Below are positions 36,197 to 46,738 of a DNA stretch of 64,000 bases, piece by piece; position 1 is the first letter of the stretch; every line of letters starts with the position of its first letter. The translations under genes were made by a program, and so were the position numbers. The stretch spans positions 44,267,618 through 44,331,617 of the forward strand of contig CM051027.1 of the NCBI GenBank assembly GCA_027627225.1. Direction: 5' to 3'. The notes under the pieces are model-generated. The model was given only the letters and a program-made list of their open reading frames with translations, searched no databases and was not told the origin of the DNA. Source of the DNA: Congeria kusceri (taxonomy: Eukaryota; Mollusca; Bivalvia; Myida; Dreissenidae).

Positions 36197-39100
36197 ATGT
36201 TAGGTTTAAAGTATGTGTCTGGTGCCATACCTGGCAAAGTCAAGAGAAAGGCAGTGAGTAGTAATGATGAAACAGAAAGTAAATCTAAAGTAAAGAGAAA
36301 CTTTGTAGAAAAGTGGAAAGCTAGCCGCCCTTGGCTCACATATGACATAAGTGTGAACAAAATGTTTTGCAGTGTATGCATTACACACAAAGAAACCATA
36401 ATGACACCAAACATGGCAAAGCTAGTTTCCCATTCATTCATAAATGGCACTGACAACTTCAAACTCTCCACCATAACCGATCATGAAAAGTCCTCTGGTC
36501 ACATTAAAGCTTCCGATATAAACAAGGCAAAATCAACAGCTGCAGAAGCATCCACTGCTGGCCGGGCTCTGCTGTCCCTGAAGGAGAAGGACAGAGCAAG
36601 ATTACGTATTATATTTCGTAAATGCCCATGCAGTTGCTAGAAGAAACAGACCTCTAGCCGATTATGTGTGGTTGGCAAAACTTGACAAGGCCAAAAACCT
36701 GGACATAGGTGAAACCTATATAAATCCTCAAGCATGTGGTTCATTTGTTGATGCCATCGCAAACTGCACACTTGAGAACACTTACAAGTCCCTCGCAAAC
36801 GCCTCATTCTTTAGCTTGACCATGGATGGGACCACAGACATTTCAACAACTGAACAAGAAAGTATCTTTGTACGAACGGTTAAAGCAGGTGTAATAACAA
36901 CTAGTTTTTTACATGTTGTTGAACCTGAAAATACCACAGGTGAAGGTTTGGCGACAGTGATAAGAACTACTCTGTGTGAAATTGAAAAAGTTACACCACT
37001 GTCTAAATTTGTTGGCTTCACTTCAGATGGGGCATCAAACATGTTGGGGTGTAGAAAGGGGGCAGTGACTCTTATCAAGAAAGACTTTCCTAATTTGCAA
37101 GTATTGCATTGTCTTAGCCACCGATTAGAGCTCGCTTATAAGGATGCATTGAAGGGTACAATTAAAAACCTGTATGAAAAAACATTGACATTACTTGTGG
37201 GCTTGTACTACTTGTACAAAAAGAGTAGCATGCAGAGGGCAGGTTTGAAAAGGACATTTCGAGCCTTTAACCTTAAAGTGTCTGTGCCTCAGCGAGTTGG
37301 TGGAACCAGATGGCTTGCACACATGATTCGGTCATTGGATAACACACTGACTAACTACGTTCCATTGACAACCCACCTGGCGGACGCATCCAACCAAACC
37401 CCCAAAGCCGAGGGCCTGCATAAGATGCTGGTTTCTGCAGATATCCTGGTCTTCATGATATTCTTGAGAGTAAATAATATAATTAATGAACACTTAATAA
37501 CTGTTGTCTATTTAAGTATTCACGTTATTTTTCTCTTTCTGAAATTATTAGTTCATTTTGCAATTCTCATACATTTTGTCAAATTTCTAAAATATACAAT
37601 GACTGTAATAAACTGATTTCAGGATACACTTGAACCACTGCAGACTCTATCTGAATGGTTGCAGAAGAGGGAAGCTACTCTGGCTGACGTACATGTCAGG
37701 AGCGAGTCGGCACTGTCAAGTCTGTTGGATGCAAAAGAGTGAGTGGCATTGTTTTATTTAAATTTTGCTCTAGTACTAAAATGTAAATGGCTGATGAACA
37801 TGTTTTGACAATCTCCTACTATAATTTAAATGTAAACATAAAATCAATTATTAGGAGTAGCACAGAGCTACAAGAAGTTCTCCAGTCTGGTAGTGATGAT
37901 CATGGCTTAGTATACAAGGGAGTAAATCTCTCTGGGAGACCTCCTAAGATGGCCTACAGGGACACTGTCATTGATGAGATCCATGCAAGCCTTCTTGTAA
38001 GGTTCTCGGATTTAAGAGATGACATCGTTGTTAAGTCAACCAAGATTGCTAGTCTTCATTTATGGCCAAGGACACGTCAGCAAGGTTTAATAGAAGTTGA
38101 ACAGTTCAATTGTTTTGCTGCTGTTGTCTGATTTTGAAGTTGATTTTTCAGGGGCGTGTTACTGTTGAGTTCAGTTTTTGTTTTCTCACGTTTAGTTTGT
38201 TAAATAGCTAAGAATCTAGTTTGGTTCCACTAAGCTTGATCAATTAACAATGAGAAATAAATGAGTGATGTGAAATAAAGATTTACGTATGTTTGCAATG
38301 CAGTTCTTTCAAAAATAAACAAAAGTAAAACAAATTTTACAACACATGATCATTTTAATACTAAATAGTAGCAAATGAAAAACTAAGTACATGAAGTAGA
38401 ATGCTTTAATTTTGTAAGGATTGTAAAACTTATATATTTTCATTAATAATAATGCACTCAATTTACAAACACATTAAACTTAAACACATCTGTATTGCAG
38501 GTTTTGGGCAGGATGAGGTTAGAATGCTGCACAGTCATTTCAGCGACAAGCTAGAAGTAGATCTCCAAAAGATGCTGAGAGAATGGGGTCATCTACAAAT
38601 CTGCATGTATTCAAGGTATAATAAGAATTTATAATAACATAATCACAAGTAGTTAACATGATCTAAAACAGTAAAAAGATAGTTGGTCATCAGGTAAATC
38701 TGTATAAGCAACTGAATAACTATTTATCAGTTACGGCACCGATGTATCCAAGCAGAGGTGGGAGGATGTCCACCAAGCAATGAGCGCCGTTGGAGTGGAC
38801 AACATTTTGCAGATGATCGATCTCATCTTCGCTCTTCCCCCTACATCTGTTGAAAATGAACGGGCATTCAGCCAGCTGAAATTAATCAAAACAGACAGAA
38901 GGCATCGACTGAGCCAGGCCAGGACTAGACAACATAATGCAGATACGATTGAATGGATGTCCAATTGAGGAGTTTAACCCAGACCCAGCCATTGATAATT
39001 GGATGGTAATATTATATTCCTGATAAACAAATTGTTAACAATTAATCTATGATAATGTTGACAAACAAGGCATAGAATATTAAATGAGTATGACATATGA

Positions 39101-39504
39101 TATGTAGATGTAAACTGTTTAACACTATTCAAAAATTGTTGTCTAGACATGTAGAACATTATTAAATGAATCAATTCCTTAACAGTTATCATCAGTAATC
39201 AGAATACATGTTCGCCCACATACAGGTCATGCCCTCAAACAACGCGAGGAGACTCACATACAAGCGACCACCGGCACCCAAGCCTGCCACTCAGACTGAC
39301 ACTGCCACTGAGCCTGCGGTCGTTCAGATTGCCTTGGCAGTGGACTCTGAGGTTGCTGTTGATGTTGAACAAACGTCTGTTGATGATGATGACGATGACG
39401 AGCCACCATTGTCAGATGCAGAGTCGGACATAGCATATGACAGCTACAGTGAAGAGAACTATAAAACCAACTGTTTGAAAATAGCGACATACATGTCCAA
39501 TTAA
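36197..39504 (+). pseudogene. hAT transposase (ZNF862-like), multi-exon, two frameshifts
   Basis: Probable exons are 36159-37469, 37623-37738, 37855-38084, 38501-38615, 38731-39005 and 39226-39504, all with GT-AG and compatible phases. A non-coding first exon may end at 35735 (CCAG before gtaaga). The order is basic N-terminus, TTF-type zinc finger (WLTYDISVNKMFCSVCITH ... DHEKSSGHIKA), then the hAT catalytic core: first acidic site in LTMDGTTDIST, second in FTSDGASNML, CxxH in HCLSHRLELAY, TRW in GGTRWLAHM, and the dimerisation region LPPTSVENERAFSQLKLIKT. An extra A near 36622 shifts the frame, and a second shift near 38920 puts IMQIRLNGCPIEEFNPDP in another frame. The last exon is Pro/Thr-rich with an acidic DDDDDDEPPLSDAESD. 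Two shifts make it a likely pseudogene unless they are sequencing errors. Confidence 0.85.
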
Positions 39505-39585
39505 TAATGTCTGACATTATTAATTGGACGTGTATGTGGCTATTTTCAAACAGTTGGTTTATGGCTATATTCAAACAGTTGGTTT
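39464..39585. repeat. Long near-perfect palindrome at the transposase stop codon
   Basis: 'Aaaccaactgtttgaaaata' at 39464, with about 48-bp arms, is inverted up to 39560 ('tattttcaaacagttggttt'). Only a few mismatches are seen around a short loop ('tctga'). A third partial copy ('tatattcaaacagttggttt') follows at 39566-39585. The left arm encodes the last 13 or so residues of the transposase and its stop. Confidence 0.85.
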
Positions 39586-40467
39586 GTGATTATGTGCATT
39601 GACCAGGCGTTATATGTTATATTAGAACCTTGAAATATTAAATAGGTTTGAAAAGGAAGGTTTTTGTTATTATTTTTGCAATATTCTTGTATTTTAATAA
39701 ATGTCCTGCGTGGCTGAAAAATGTCCTGCGTAGCATAGAAATACGTCAGACAAATTGTCCAGCGTAGTCCAAAATGTTTTCGTAAACACTGAGCAAAGGA
39801 TGATCAAAACTCTACTCATGTTGGTATAATTTGTCGAGGAGTTTCAATGTTTTGATATTTATTTTATTTAACTGTCCTTTTCTTCCAATTTCTCCATTAC
39901 GCAGGGTGACCATTATGTTTCTGGAGTTAATCTATTAAAAAAGTATTAAATATAGTCGTATCGTGATATAGGCCTAGGTGTTGTGGTTTCAAATATTGAT
40001 GTCCGATAAACCCCGACATCATTTATTTTAACATTTATTATTTGGGGTTTATCGGACAGTTTTATTTTCTTCTAATTTTGTAATACATCTCTTATTTTTC
40101 AAAGTTTCAATGAGTTTTTAGCTCAATAACAAAAAAATTCAACACGTATTGCAATTGCGCAACAAAATTCAATCACTTTAAAAGGTACTGTGTTTTGTAA
40201 ATTTGTCGTTTTAAACTTCGCGCCACTCGGAATTCGGCCAAGGTTGAAGAGGGGACGTCACTCTAAAAAAATTTGTATCTTCCAATCAAAATCACCGATT
40301 TATAGTACAACCAATCGGGATTGGTGTTACAGCATACTATGAACATGTATTCATAGAATGTAAACAAGCGCATACGGTGTAGAAGCAATACCGAGGTTTA
40401 AATAAATATTTGACTGTTTGTATTGTCCGATAAACACCAAGTGTCCGATAAAACCCAGGATTACTCT

Positions 40468-41440
40468 GTCTGAATAAACCTTTCGAACCTGTTATGTTTA
40501 ATTTAAACGTGTGTTGCTATTTGAATACAGTGAGTTGTGCCCAATGATATGCAATAGTGAACAACTGCAGTGCCTTCAGCGCTTTGATATTATAATGTGA
40601 ACAAACAAAAAAGCTTTAGCAGTTTATATTTTATAAAATATTATTCAAAATAGATTTCTTTCTACTTGCATACATTGGCTTTGTCTGTTTCACCTACATT
40701 AAAATTGCTATTTGTTTGAAAACATTGGATTGTCGAAAATACCCGACACAAGGATATTAGACTAGACTGGGTATACCAATTACCGGGAATTTAATTTTCT
40801 TCCTGGCTTGCAACATATAACAATAAATAAATAAATAAATAATGCTGGCTTAATATAAGAATAAAGCCTTCGCCTATCAAAATAAGTCAAATTTATAAGA
40901 AAAAACCACAAGTTTAAACAACTGTTGTGTAAACAAATTGTGCATGTCATTAGCCATCTATGTTCTGGCAATACACCTATTACCGTGAATCTGAATATCA
41001 ACCAATCAGAATTCAGAAAAATCATGTTCAGGGTTAAACAAATGATACTGTACAAACTTCAGTCATATTACATTATATTTGCAAAAATTTTAAAACTATT
41101 TTCTTTACATATTTATAGTAACTGATAATTTATTTTAACGATGCTGTTGAAAAAAAACTTTTACACGACTTAAACTTTTAATTTAGTTTATTTACCTTAA
41201 AAACAACAGAATTATATGGAAAACCAAAGTTGACTGCAGCCCGCAGCAAAATTTTAACGAAGGGATGGAATTTGACAAAAATTGTTTGCACATGTTAGCG
41301 ATATTTGTCTTTTGGAAATTCCCGGTGATAGGGATATCCCCGTAATAGGTATCAAACTCCTCGCAGCGGTTACCTCCCCTGTCGGTTAACAATAACCACT
41401 GCCATCACAAGTAAAATCCTTCCAGATCTGGAAGGATTAC
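40468..41440. other. Spacer with an (AATA)n run
   Basis: An (AATA) run of about 24 bp lies near 40819-40843. A short palindrome, 'atccttccagatctggaagg', is at about 41426. No gene supported. Confidence 0.4.
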
Positions 41441-41499
41441 GCGTTTGTAACCTTTACTTATTTAATTCAACTGAGTGCAATTTTCTACATAATTGGACT

Positions 41500-44400
41500 T
41501 TTTATATATCGTTTGCAGTCAATAATGAAAACAGAAAAAGAAATATGGCATGCAGCAAATAGCATATCAGACACTATAAAACAAAGGTGGCATTGGTTTT
41601 CGAGTGTCAGAAAAGAACGACAAGGAGGAGATGTAGCATTGTTGATAGACAAAAATATTAAAATGCTAGAGCAAAGAGACATTGTCAAAGAAGGAGTCGT
41701 GGCTATTTGGTGTGAGGTTCATACTAAAGACATAAGTTTTCTTGTTGGTTCGGTTTATATTCAAAATGCTTAAAAATCTGTTTAATGTCATTAACACTGT
41801 TACAAGAAAAGATTTACCAGTTATGATTTTGGGTGATTTTGGGTGACTTTAATGCACATCATCAGTACTGGAATGATAAAGATAATAATTTGCTAGGCCT
41901 AATTCTACATGAGTATTTAATGGGGAGTGAGCTCATTGTTATGAATGATCAAAAGCCAACAAGAAAAGACAGAATTATAGATTTGACTATTGTTGAACCA
42001 AAATTGGTTACCCATATAAGTAACTGGAATGTCCAAGATGAAGTATATTTGAATACTGATCACAGAATCGTGACTTTTGAATTAGGAAATACCACACGTT
42101 GGGAAGTCATTGAAAGGTGGGATTTTAATAATACAGACTGGAAAGCTTGGGAAGCAAGATGCAAAATAGAACTTTCTCGATGGTTGGAATGCAGGGAAGA
42201 AACGAAAGACCTCAACACAGTATATGATTCATTGACAGGGGCGATTCTGGAGTTAGCCAGTGAAGTTATTCCAAAACAGATTTGTCCTCATAATAAAGGT
42301 TTCTGGACCAAGGAATTGACTCATCTCTCAAAACGATTCAAAAAAGCAAAAAGGCACTATCAAAATCGATCGGATCCAGCCAATGAATTAGCACTAAAAG
42401 TTGCTAAAGACAAATACTTAAAAGCGGTAGAGAAAGCTAGACATGATTACTTAGATAAATTAGCTAAGGATTTAAATCCCAAAGATCCCAGCAAATTCTG
42501 GAAAATAGTGAACAACAACAGGAATAATGTAAGCAAAGGTATTATACAGCATTAATCAGATCAGATAAATCAGTGGCAATTAGTGACGAAGAAATCTTTC
42601 ATGAGATTAAGAGATTTATGGGAAAGAACACCTGGATGTTAAAGCTAAGTCACCTGATTGGTATCATAAGGTTGAAAATGAGGCTTTAATGATTGAAAAG
42701 CAGGAGAAGCCATTAATTAAACAAAACACAACCAGACATTCAGAAGATTCAGACATTGACATAAAAGAAGTGGATGCAGCAATTGCAAATATGAATAAGA
42801 ATAGCGCCCCTAGTCCTGAAGAGAAAATATTTGGACAAATGATTTACAGAGGAGCGGATAAAATAAGAGAATGTCTTCGGTACCTTTTTCAAAAGTGTTG
42901 GACAAATGGTGAATTACCAGAAAGTTTCAAGACAGATCCGAAAGTGATGCTACCAAAGCCAGGCAAGGATGATTATAACAATGCAAAGTCATATAGACCT
43001 ATTACTTTAGAAAGCATCATATGAAAAATCATAGAAAGAATTGTTAAGAACAGACTTTTTTGGAAATTGGAGATTGAACAAGGTATTTCAAAGTATCAGA
43101 ATACTTACAGGAAGAGGAAGCCATGTACCCAAGCCATTGTACGACTTACACAAAGCCTTCTGGAAGCTAAAAATGAGAAGAAAGTATCGGCTCTCATTGC
43201 CATGGACTTTATATCTGCTTTTGAAAGAGTTTGGCGTGCTGGGCTTCTGAAAAAAGCGTATGAGTGCAACATAAAAGGTAGACTCTGGGTTTTCCTTAGT
43301 GAATTCATTACACACAGAAAGTTTTTATTTCGTGGTAAACGAATATACTTCCCCTAAAATGATCTCAAAGGTGGGTATTCCACAAGGCTCAGTTCTAAGC
43401 CCTACCTTATGTAATCTGTACACAAGGGATAGCATGTCAACCATTGAAAGTAAATATACGGAATTTGCTGATGATTCAACTATTTGGACTAGCTTTGACA
43501 AGCTTGAAGATGTTGTCTTCCAACTGAATTCAGATTTGAAGAAAATTGCTCAATGGCGCGACCAATGGAACATGAGTATATCACCAGAGAAAACTCAGGC
43601 CATGTTTTTTACAAATGACAAATGTGAGTCAAGCACCAATTCAGTATTAGAATTCAAAGGAAAAGAGTTAACAATTATAAAAGAAAAAAAGAATTCTTGG
43701 GATGATCATCGATGAAAACTTAAACTTTGATAAACACATACAAGCCAAAACCACTGCTGGATACAGAGCACTAAGGTCTCTCGACATTTTCATAAGCAAG
43801 AATCATGGATGCAGCCAGTCCACATACATGAGCCTGTATAATTCATTAGTGCTTCCTGTTATGGACTATGGGGCTGTCATATTGTCAACTGCTACAGATA
43901 AATGTGTCAAACAGTTTCAAGGAGTGCAGCGAAGTGCAATGTTGAAAGCATCAGGTTGTTTACAGAGCACTAGCATCGAAACATTGGAGGTTCTGACAAA
44001 TATGCTGCCCATCAGCATCCACTTCAAGCTTCGGCAAGCAGAAGAAATGGTACGACTAGCAGAAAAAAGAGAAGGTGATCCATTGCATGATGATTGGAAG
44101 AATTGGATTGAAAACAGGAAAAGTTATACTGGAAAGCCAACAACATTCTCAATTCTTTCAAACCGATTTACAGAATTTAATGACAAAGTTAACATAGAAA
44201 ATATCGAAAAGGAATTTCAATACACACAAGATTTCATGGGTCTATCTAAAACAAAGGAAAAAGTCAACTTCTCAGATTTCTGCTCAAGTAAAGACATACA
44301 AACTACCAACATATTAGAACTTTTGAATAATTGCACAGATACTGATGTTTTAGCATTTACTGATGGGATCCATCATTACCAAGCAGATCGCACTTGGTAA

Positions 44401-46035
44401 CCCGGGCCCCACAGGCGCTGGCGCTGCAGTTTACATGAATGGATACCACTCGACACCAGTACTACTACACAAAGGAGTTTCAGGCTACAGCAACAATTTT
44501 GCTGGTGAAATAGTAGGTTTAGAGTTGGCTTTGGAATTCTTGGATAAAGTAAAAGAAATCGGTGAAAGAAAAATCTATATATTCTCAGATTGTCAAGCTG
44601 CCATTGCATCCACGTTTTCGTATGAAATTCCTAAGATGAAAACTCAATCAGTCATCAATATAAGAAACATAATAGCCTCACTAGAGAAAAAAACAAAATC
44701 AAATTGACGTGCACTGGATTCCAGGTCACAAAAACATAACTGGCAATGAATTGGCGGATCAGGAGGCCAAAAAAGGCGCAACGGAGATAAAAAATAGCAA
44801 TAATTTCACAGAGAAGAAAGACGCCAGAGAAGTTATGATGTTTATGAAAGACAAGAAAAGACAGACAAATGAACTTTCAGTATAAAAATTCGAAGACGAG
44901 CAATAGAATAGAAGAAATGTTCACAATGGCTGGTCAAAGAATATGTATTGGTGAAGAAAACAGAAAGGTTTTTGGAATCATCAATCAACTCATAAGCGGA
45001 CACTCAAAACTCAATGAACATTGGTCCAAAATATGCAACCAAGAAAATAGTATCCTTATTTCCTATAGTTTCAGCCATTCCTATAGATTCGGCCATCCCC
45101 AGATAAGGGGAATTAATGAAGATTTTTTATCAAACTTGTGTTATTTATCTGCATTGAGACAATTCTATCACATACATATTGTTTTTGGTTTAAATAATTG
45201 CGAATTTAAGATTTTGTCACAGAAAATTAAGATTTTTAAAAGAAATTCCTAAAAATTGCTACACACTTCGTGCATATGCCAAGAATTTTGTAAACATTCA
45301 TTTTCAAACAGTATGCTGGTGTGTGGTAGTCTTATATAGAATGCTTGTAATGAATAATATCAAAATTGTAAGAATTGTTTGTATTTTCTTATCAAAATGA
45401 GGACTGAACCAAATGATAGGAAACATCTGACAAATTCATGGTTGCTAGGGTGCCTTCCTATAATTGGTCAGTAACTAAGTGAATGGCTAATCTCTACCAA
45501 TCTGGCCTTTATTTAGTAGGAAAGACCTTAAAGTTAAGGATAAAAGTCTCACTGTTGTTGAAATTGTATTCATTTAGGGCATTAAAGCAGTTTAGCTCTT
45601 AAGTGGCCGAATATACAGGAAAAGAGGCTATATGTATGTGCTTAAACTGTGGAGTTCCAGAAACGATTCATCATTACCTCTTTGAATGCAGCCTTTATAC
45701 TAAAGAGAGACAGGAGAGGGATAGAGCGACAACGCGCTTATTAGACATGAATCAATTACTATGTGATTCCATAGATCTAAAGGTCTTAATTGGAGAAATC
45801 GAGGGCATAACTAAGACCACTAGAAGAGAATTTGTGAATATAATCGGACAATTCTTAGAAAAAACTTGACGTTTAATTAAAAATTAACATACAACTTTCC
45901 ACGCTCAGTGACATTAAAAAGTATCAAGTGATAAATTACATAGTGGATTCGCACCTAGATGACAACGACTTATTAAGTCAGTACAAAGTGACCATAGCCA
46001 CATCGAGGCGAAATCGATCAACAACAACAACAAAT
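41500..46035 (+). pseudogene. LINE of the I group: endonuclease, reverse transcriptase, RNase H, zinc knuckle; 5' truncated and broken
   Basis: The first frame (41513) starts inside an APE endonuclease (WFSSVRKERQGGDVALLID, MILGDFNAHHQYWN, NTDHRIVTFEL). A linker KGFWTKELTHLSKRFKKAKR leads to the reverse transcriptase (SYRPITLESI, IAMDFISAFERVWRAGLL, GIPQGSVLSPTLCNLY, FADDS at 43464-43478). Next come the connector LYNSLVLPVMDYGAVILS and an RNase H domain with the usual acidic sites in AFTDG, GEIVGLELAL, FSDCQAAI and HKNITGNELADQEA. The tail has a CCHC-like CMCLNCGVPETIHHYLFEC. RNase H after the reverse transcriptase points to the I/Ingi/Nimb group. Several stops and frameshifts are present, and an insert of about 550 bp (45050-45600) separates the RNase H side from the zinc knuckle. 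The 3' end has a short (CAA)n tail near 46019-46035. Confidence 0.88.
45050..45600. other. Insertion of unknown nature within the LINE 3' part
   Basis: The LINE frame is recognisable up to LISGHSKLNEHWSKICNQEN and again from EYTGKEAICMCLNCGV. The intervening ~550 bp is AT-rich and non-coding. 'Attcggcca' near its left edge (45088) is inverted near the right edge ('tggccgaat', 45604), a weak hint of inverted ends. Confidence 0.4.
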
Positions 46036-46559
46036 AACTAATTAAAACCAGAAATAATATCTAGATTTAAATCGATCATCGTCACGTGGTTTGTTATGGC
46101 GACAGGGATTTGATTAAAGCTATGCTCGGAACCAGTCAAATCCCTGCGCGGAGGTTGAATAGGTATATGGACTGGAGTATATAAATAAATACACCTCCAA
46201 AATTTAGCACTTTGTGCTCAGGTGAGCTAAAAATGAAGAGAAAAAAAAAATAATGCGTGTCATCTATATAGTACACGGTTTATCTAGTACACTCACATAA
46301 TTTCACTTCAAACATACTACCCACATCTGACTTTAGTTAGTACACCATCACTCAGAACAGAGTTCGTCTGTAGTTTTTTGTTCTAGCTTTGTATGTTTAG
46401 TTTCGTAGAAATATCAATTACTTTTAATTTATTTTGTTCTATAAAAAAAAGAAAGAAATATTAATGTGTTTTTTGCTAATAATTTTATCTACAGATTAAA
46501 TATTTTTTTAAGATTAAATTGTGCTTATCTTCAGATTAAATATAACAGGTGCTTCAGAT
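46036..46559. other. Upstream region of RSPH14
   Basis: It contains a short inverted repeat ('cagggatttga' near 46103 and 'tcaaatccctg' near 46135), a 'tttgtgctcaggtgagctaa' edge of a dispersed repeat at about 46212, then AT-rich DNA presumably holding the RSPH14 promoter. No TATA box at a convincing distance was identified. Confidence 0.4.
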
Positions 46560-46573
46560 GTTGCCATGGAGCG
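46560..46573 (+). promoter_or_regulatory. X-box-like RFX site upstream of RSPH14
   Basis: GTTGCCATGGAGCG lies 73 bp before the start codon. The X-box consensus is two half-sites around a short spacer (GTTGCC-AT-GGCAAC-like). The left half and spacer are perfect and the right half is degenerate. RFX factors and X-boxes within 100-200 bp of the start are usual for ciliary genes, which fits the gene downstream. The call is by eye. Confidence 0.4.
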
Positions 46574-46645
46574 ATACAAACAGGAAGCGGTGTATACGTA
46601 TAAAACTTAGATGACAAACTGCGTTTACGAACATATAAACCAGTC

Positions 46646-46738
46646 ATGGCGCTAACAGTTCTTTCAGCAAAATATCCACCGCAGATAGATCCTTCTAAAA
46701 CACATTTGGCTTATGGAGAAAGAGCTTTACCACGTTTG
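46646..46738 (+). CDS. RSPH14: RSPH14 exon 1 (coding part)
   Basis: The ATG at 46646 opens 31 codons ending PRL before a gtaatt donor (phase 0). Homology begins at once with the conserved YPPQIDPSK block, which supports this start. Confidence 0.92.

Larger units (their letters stand above)
35140..39791 (+). mobile_element. Complete hAT-superfamily transposon (4.65 kb)
   Basis: A perfect 14-bp inverted repeat, CAGTGTTTACGAAA, lies at 35140-35153 and inverted at 39778-39791. The flanks share AGCAAAG (35133-35139; 39792-39798, followed by G), compatible with an 8-bp hAT target duplication that lost one base on the left. Subterminal 'cggacattgccgg', 'ggcggacagatttgtccggc' and the right-hand 'tgtcctgcgtggctg', 'caaattgtccagcgtag' are degenerate repeats near each end, as in hAT binding-site regions. 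It carries a multi-exon transposase on the + strand. It inserted into the pogo-like element. Confidence 0.85.
28741..40467 (-). mobile_element. Pogo-like DNA transposon, greatly expanded by nested insertions
   Basis: A 27-bp imperfect terminal inverted repeat (24 of 27 by eye) is found at 28741-28767 (starting AGAATAATCCTGGGTT) and 40441-40467 (complement starting AGAGTAATCCTGGGTT). Subterminal copies of 'tttatcggaca' occur on both sides (29003, 40045, and inverted at 40010, 40424, 40443). A broken pogo-like transposase on the minus strand lies at 29946-31740. Subtracting the nested elements at 32051-32249, 32329-34621, 34625-34787 and 35140-39791 leaves about 4.4 kb, a plausible size. A TA target duplication is not clearly preserved, so the outer boundaries are an inference. 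Confidence 0.55.

Noticed and set aside
36206..36474. Minus-strand frames of 60 and 95 residues
   Set aside because: Shadows of the hAT transposase N-terminal exon.
46092..46104. Second X-box-like site (complement GTCGCCATAACAA)
   Set aside because: More than 500 bp from the start codon and in repeat-like DNA; the match is partial.
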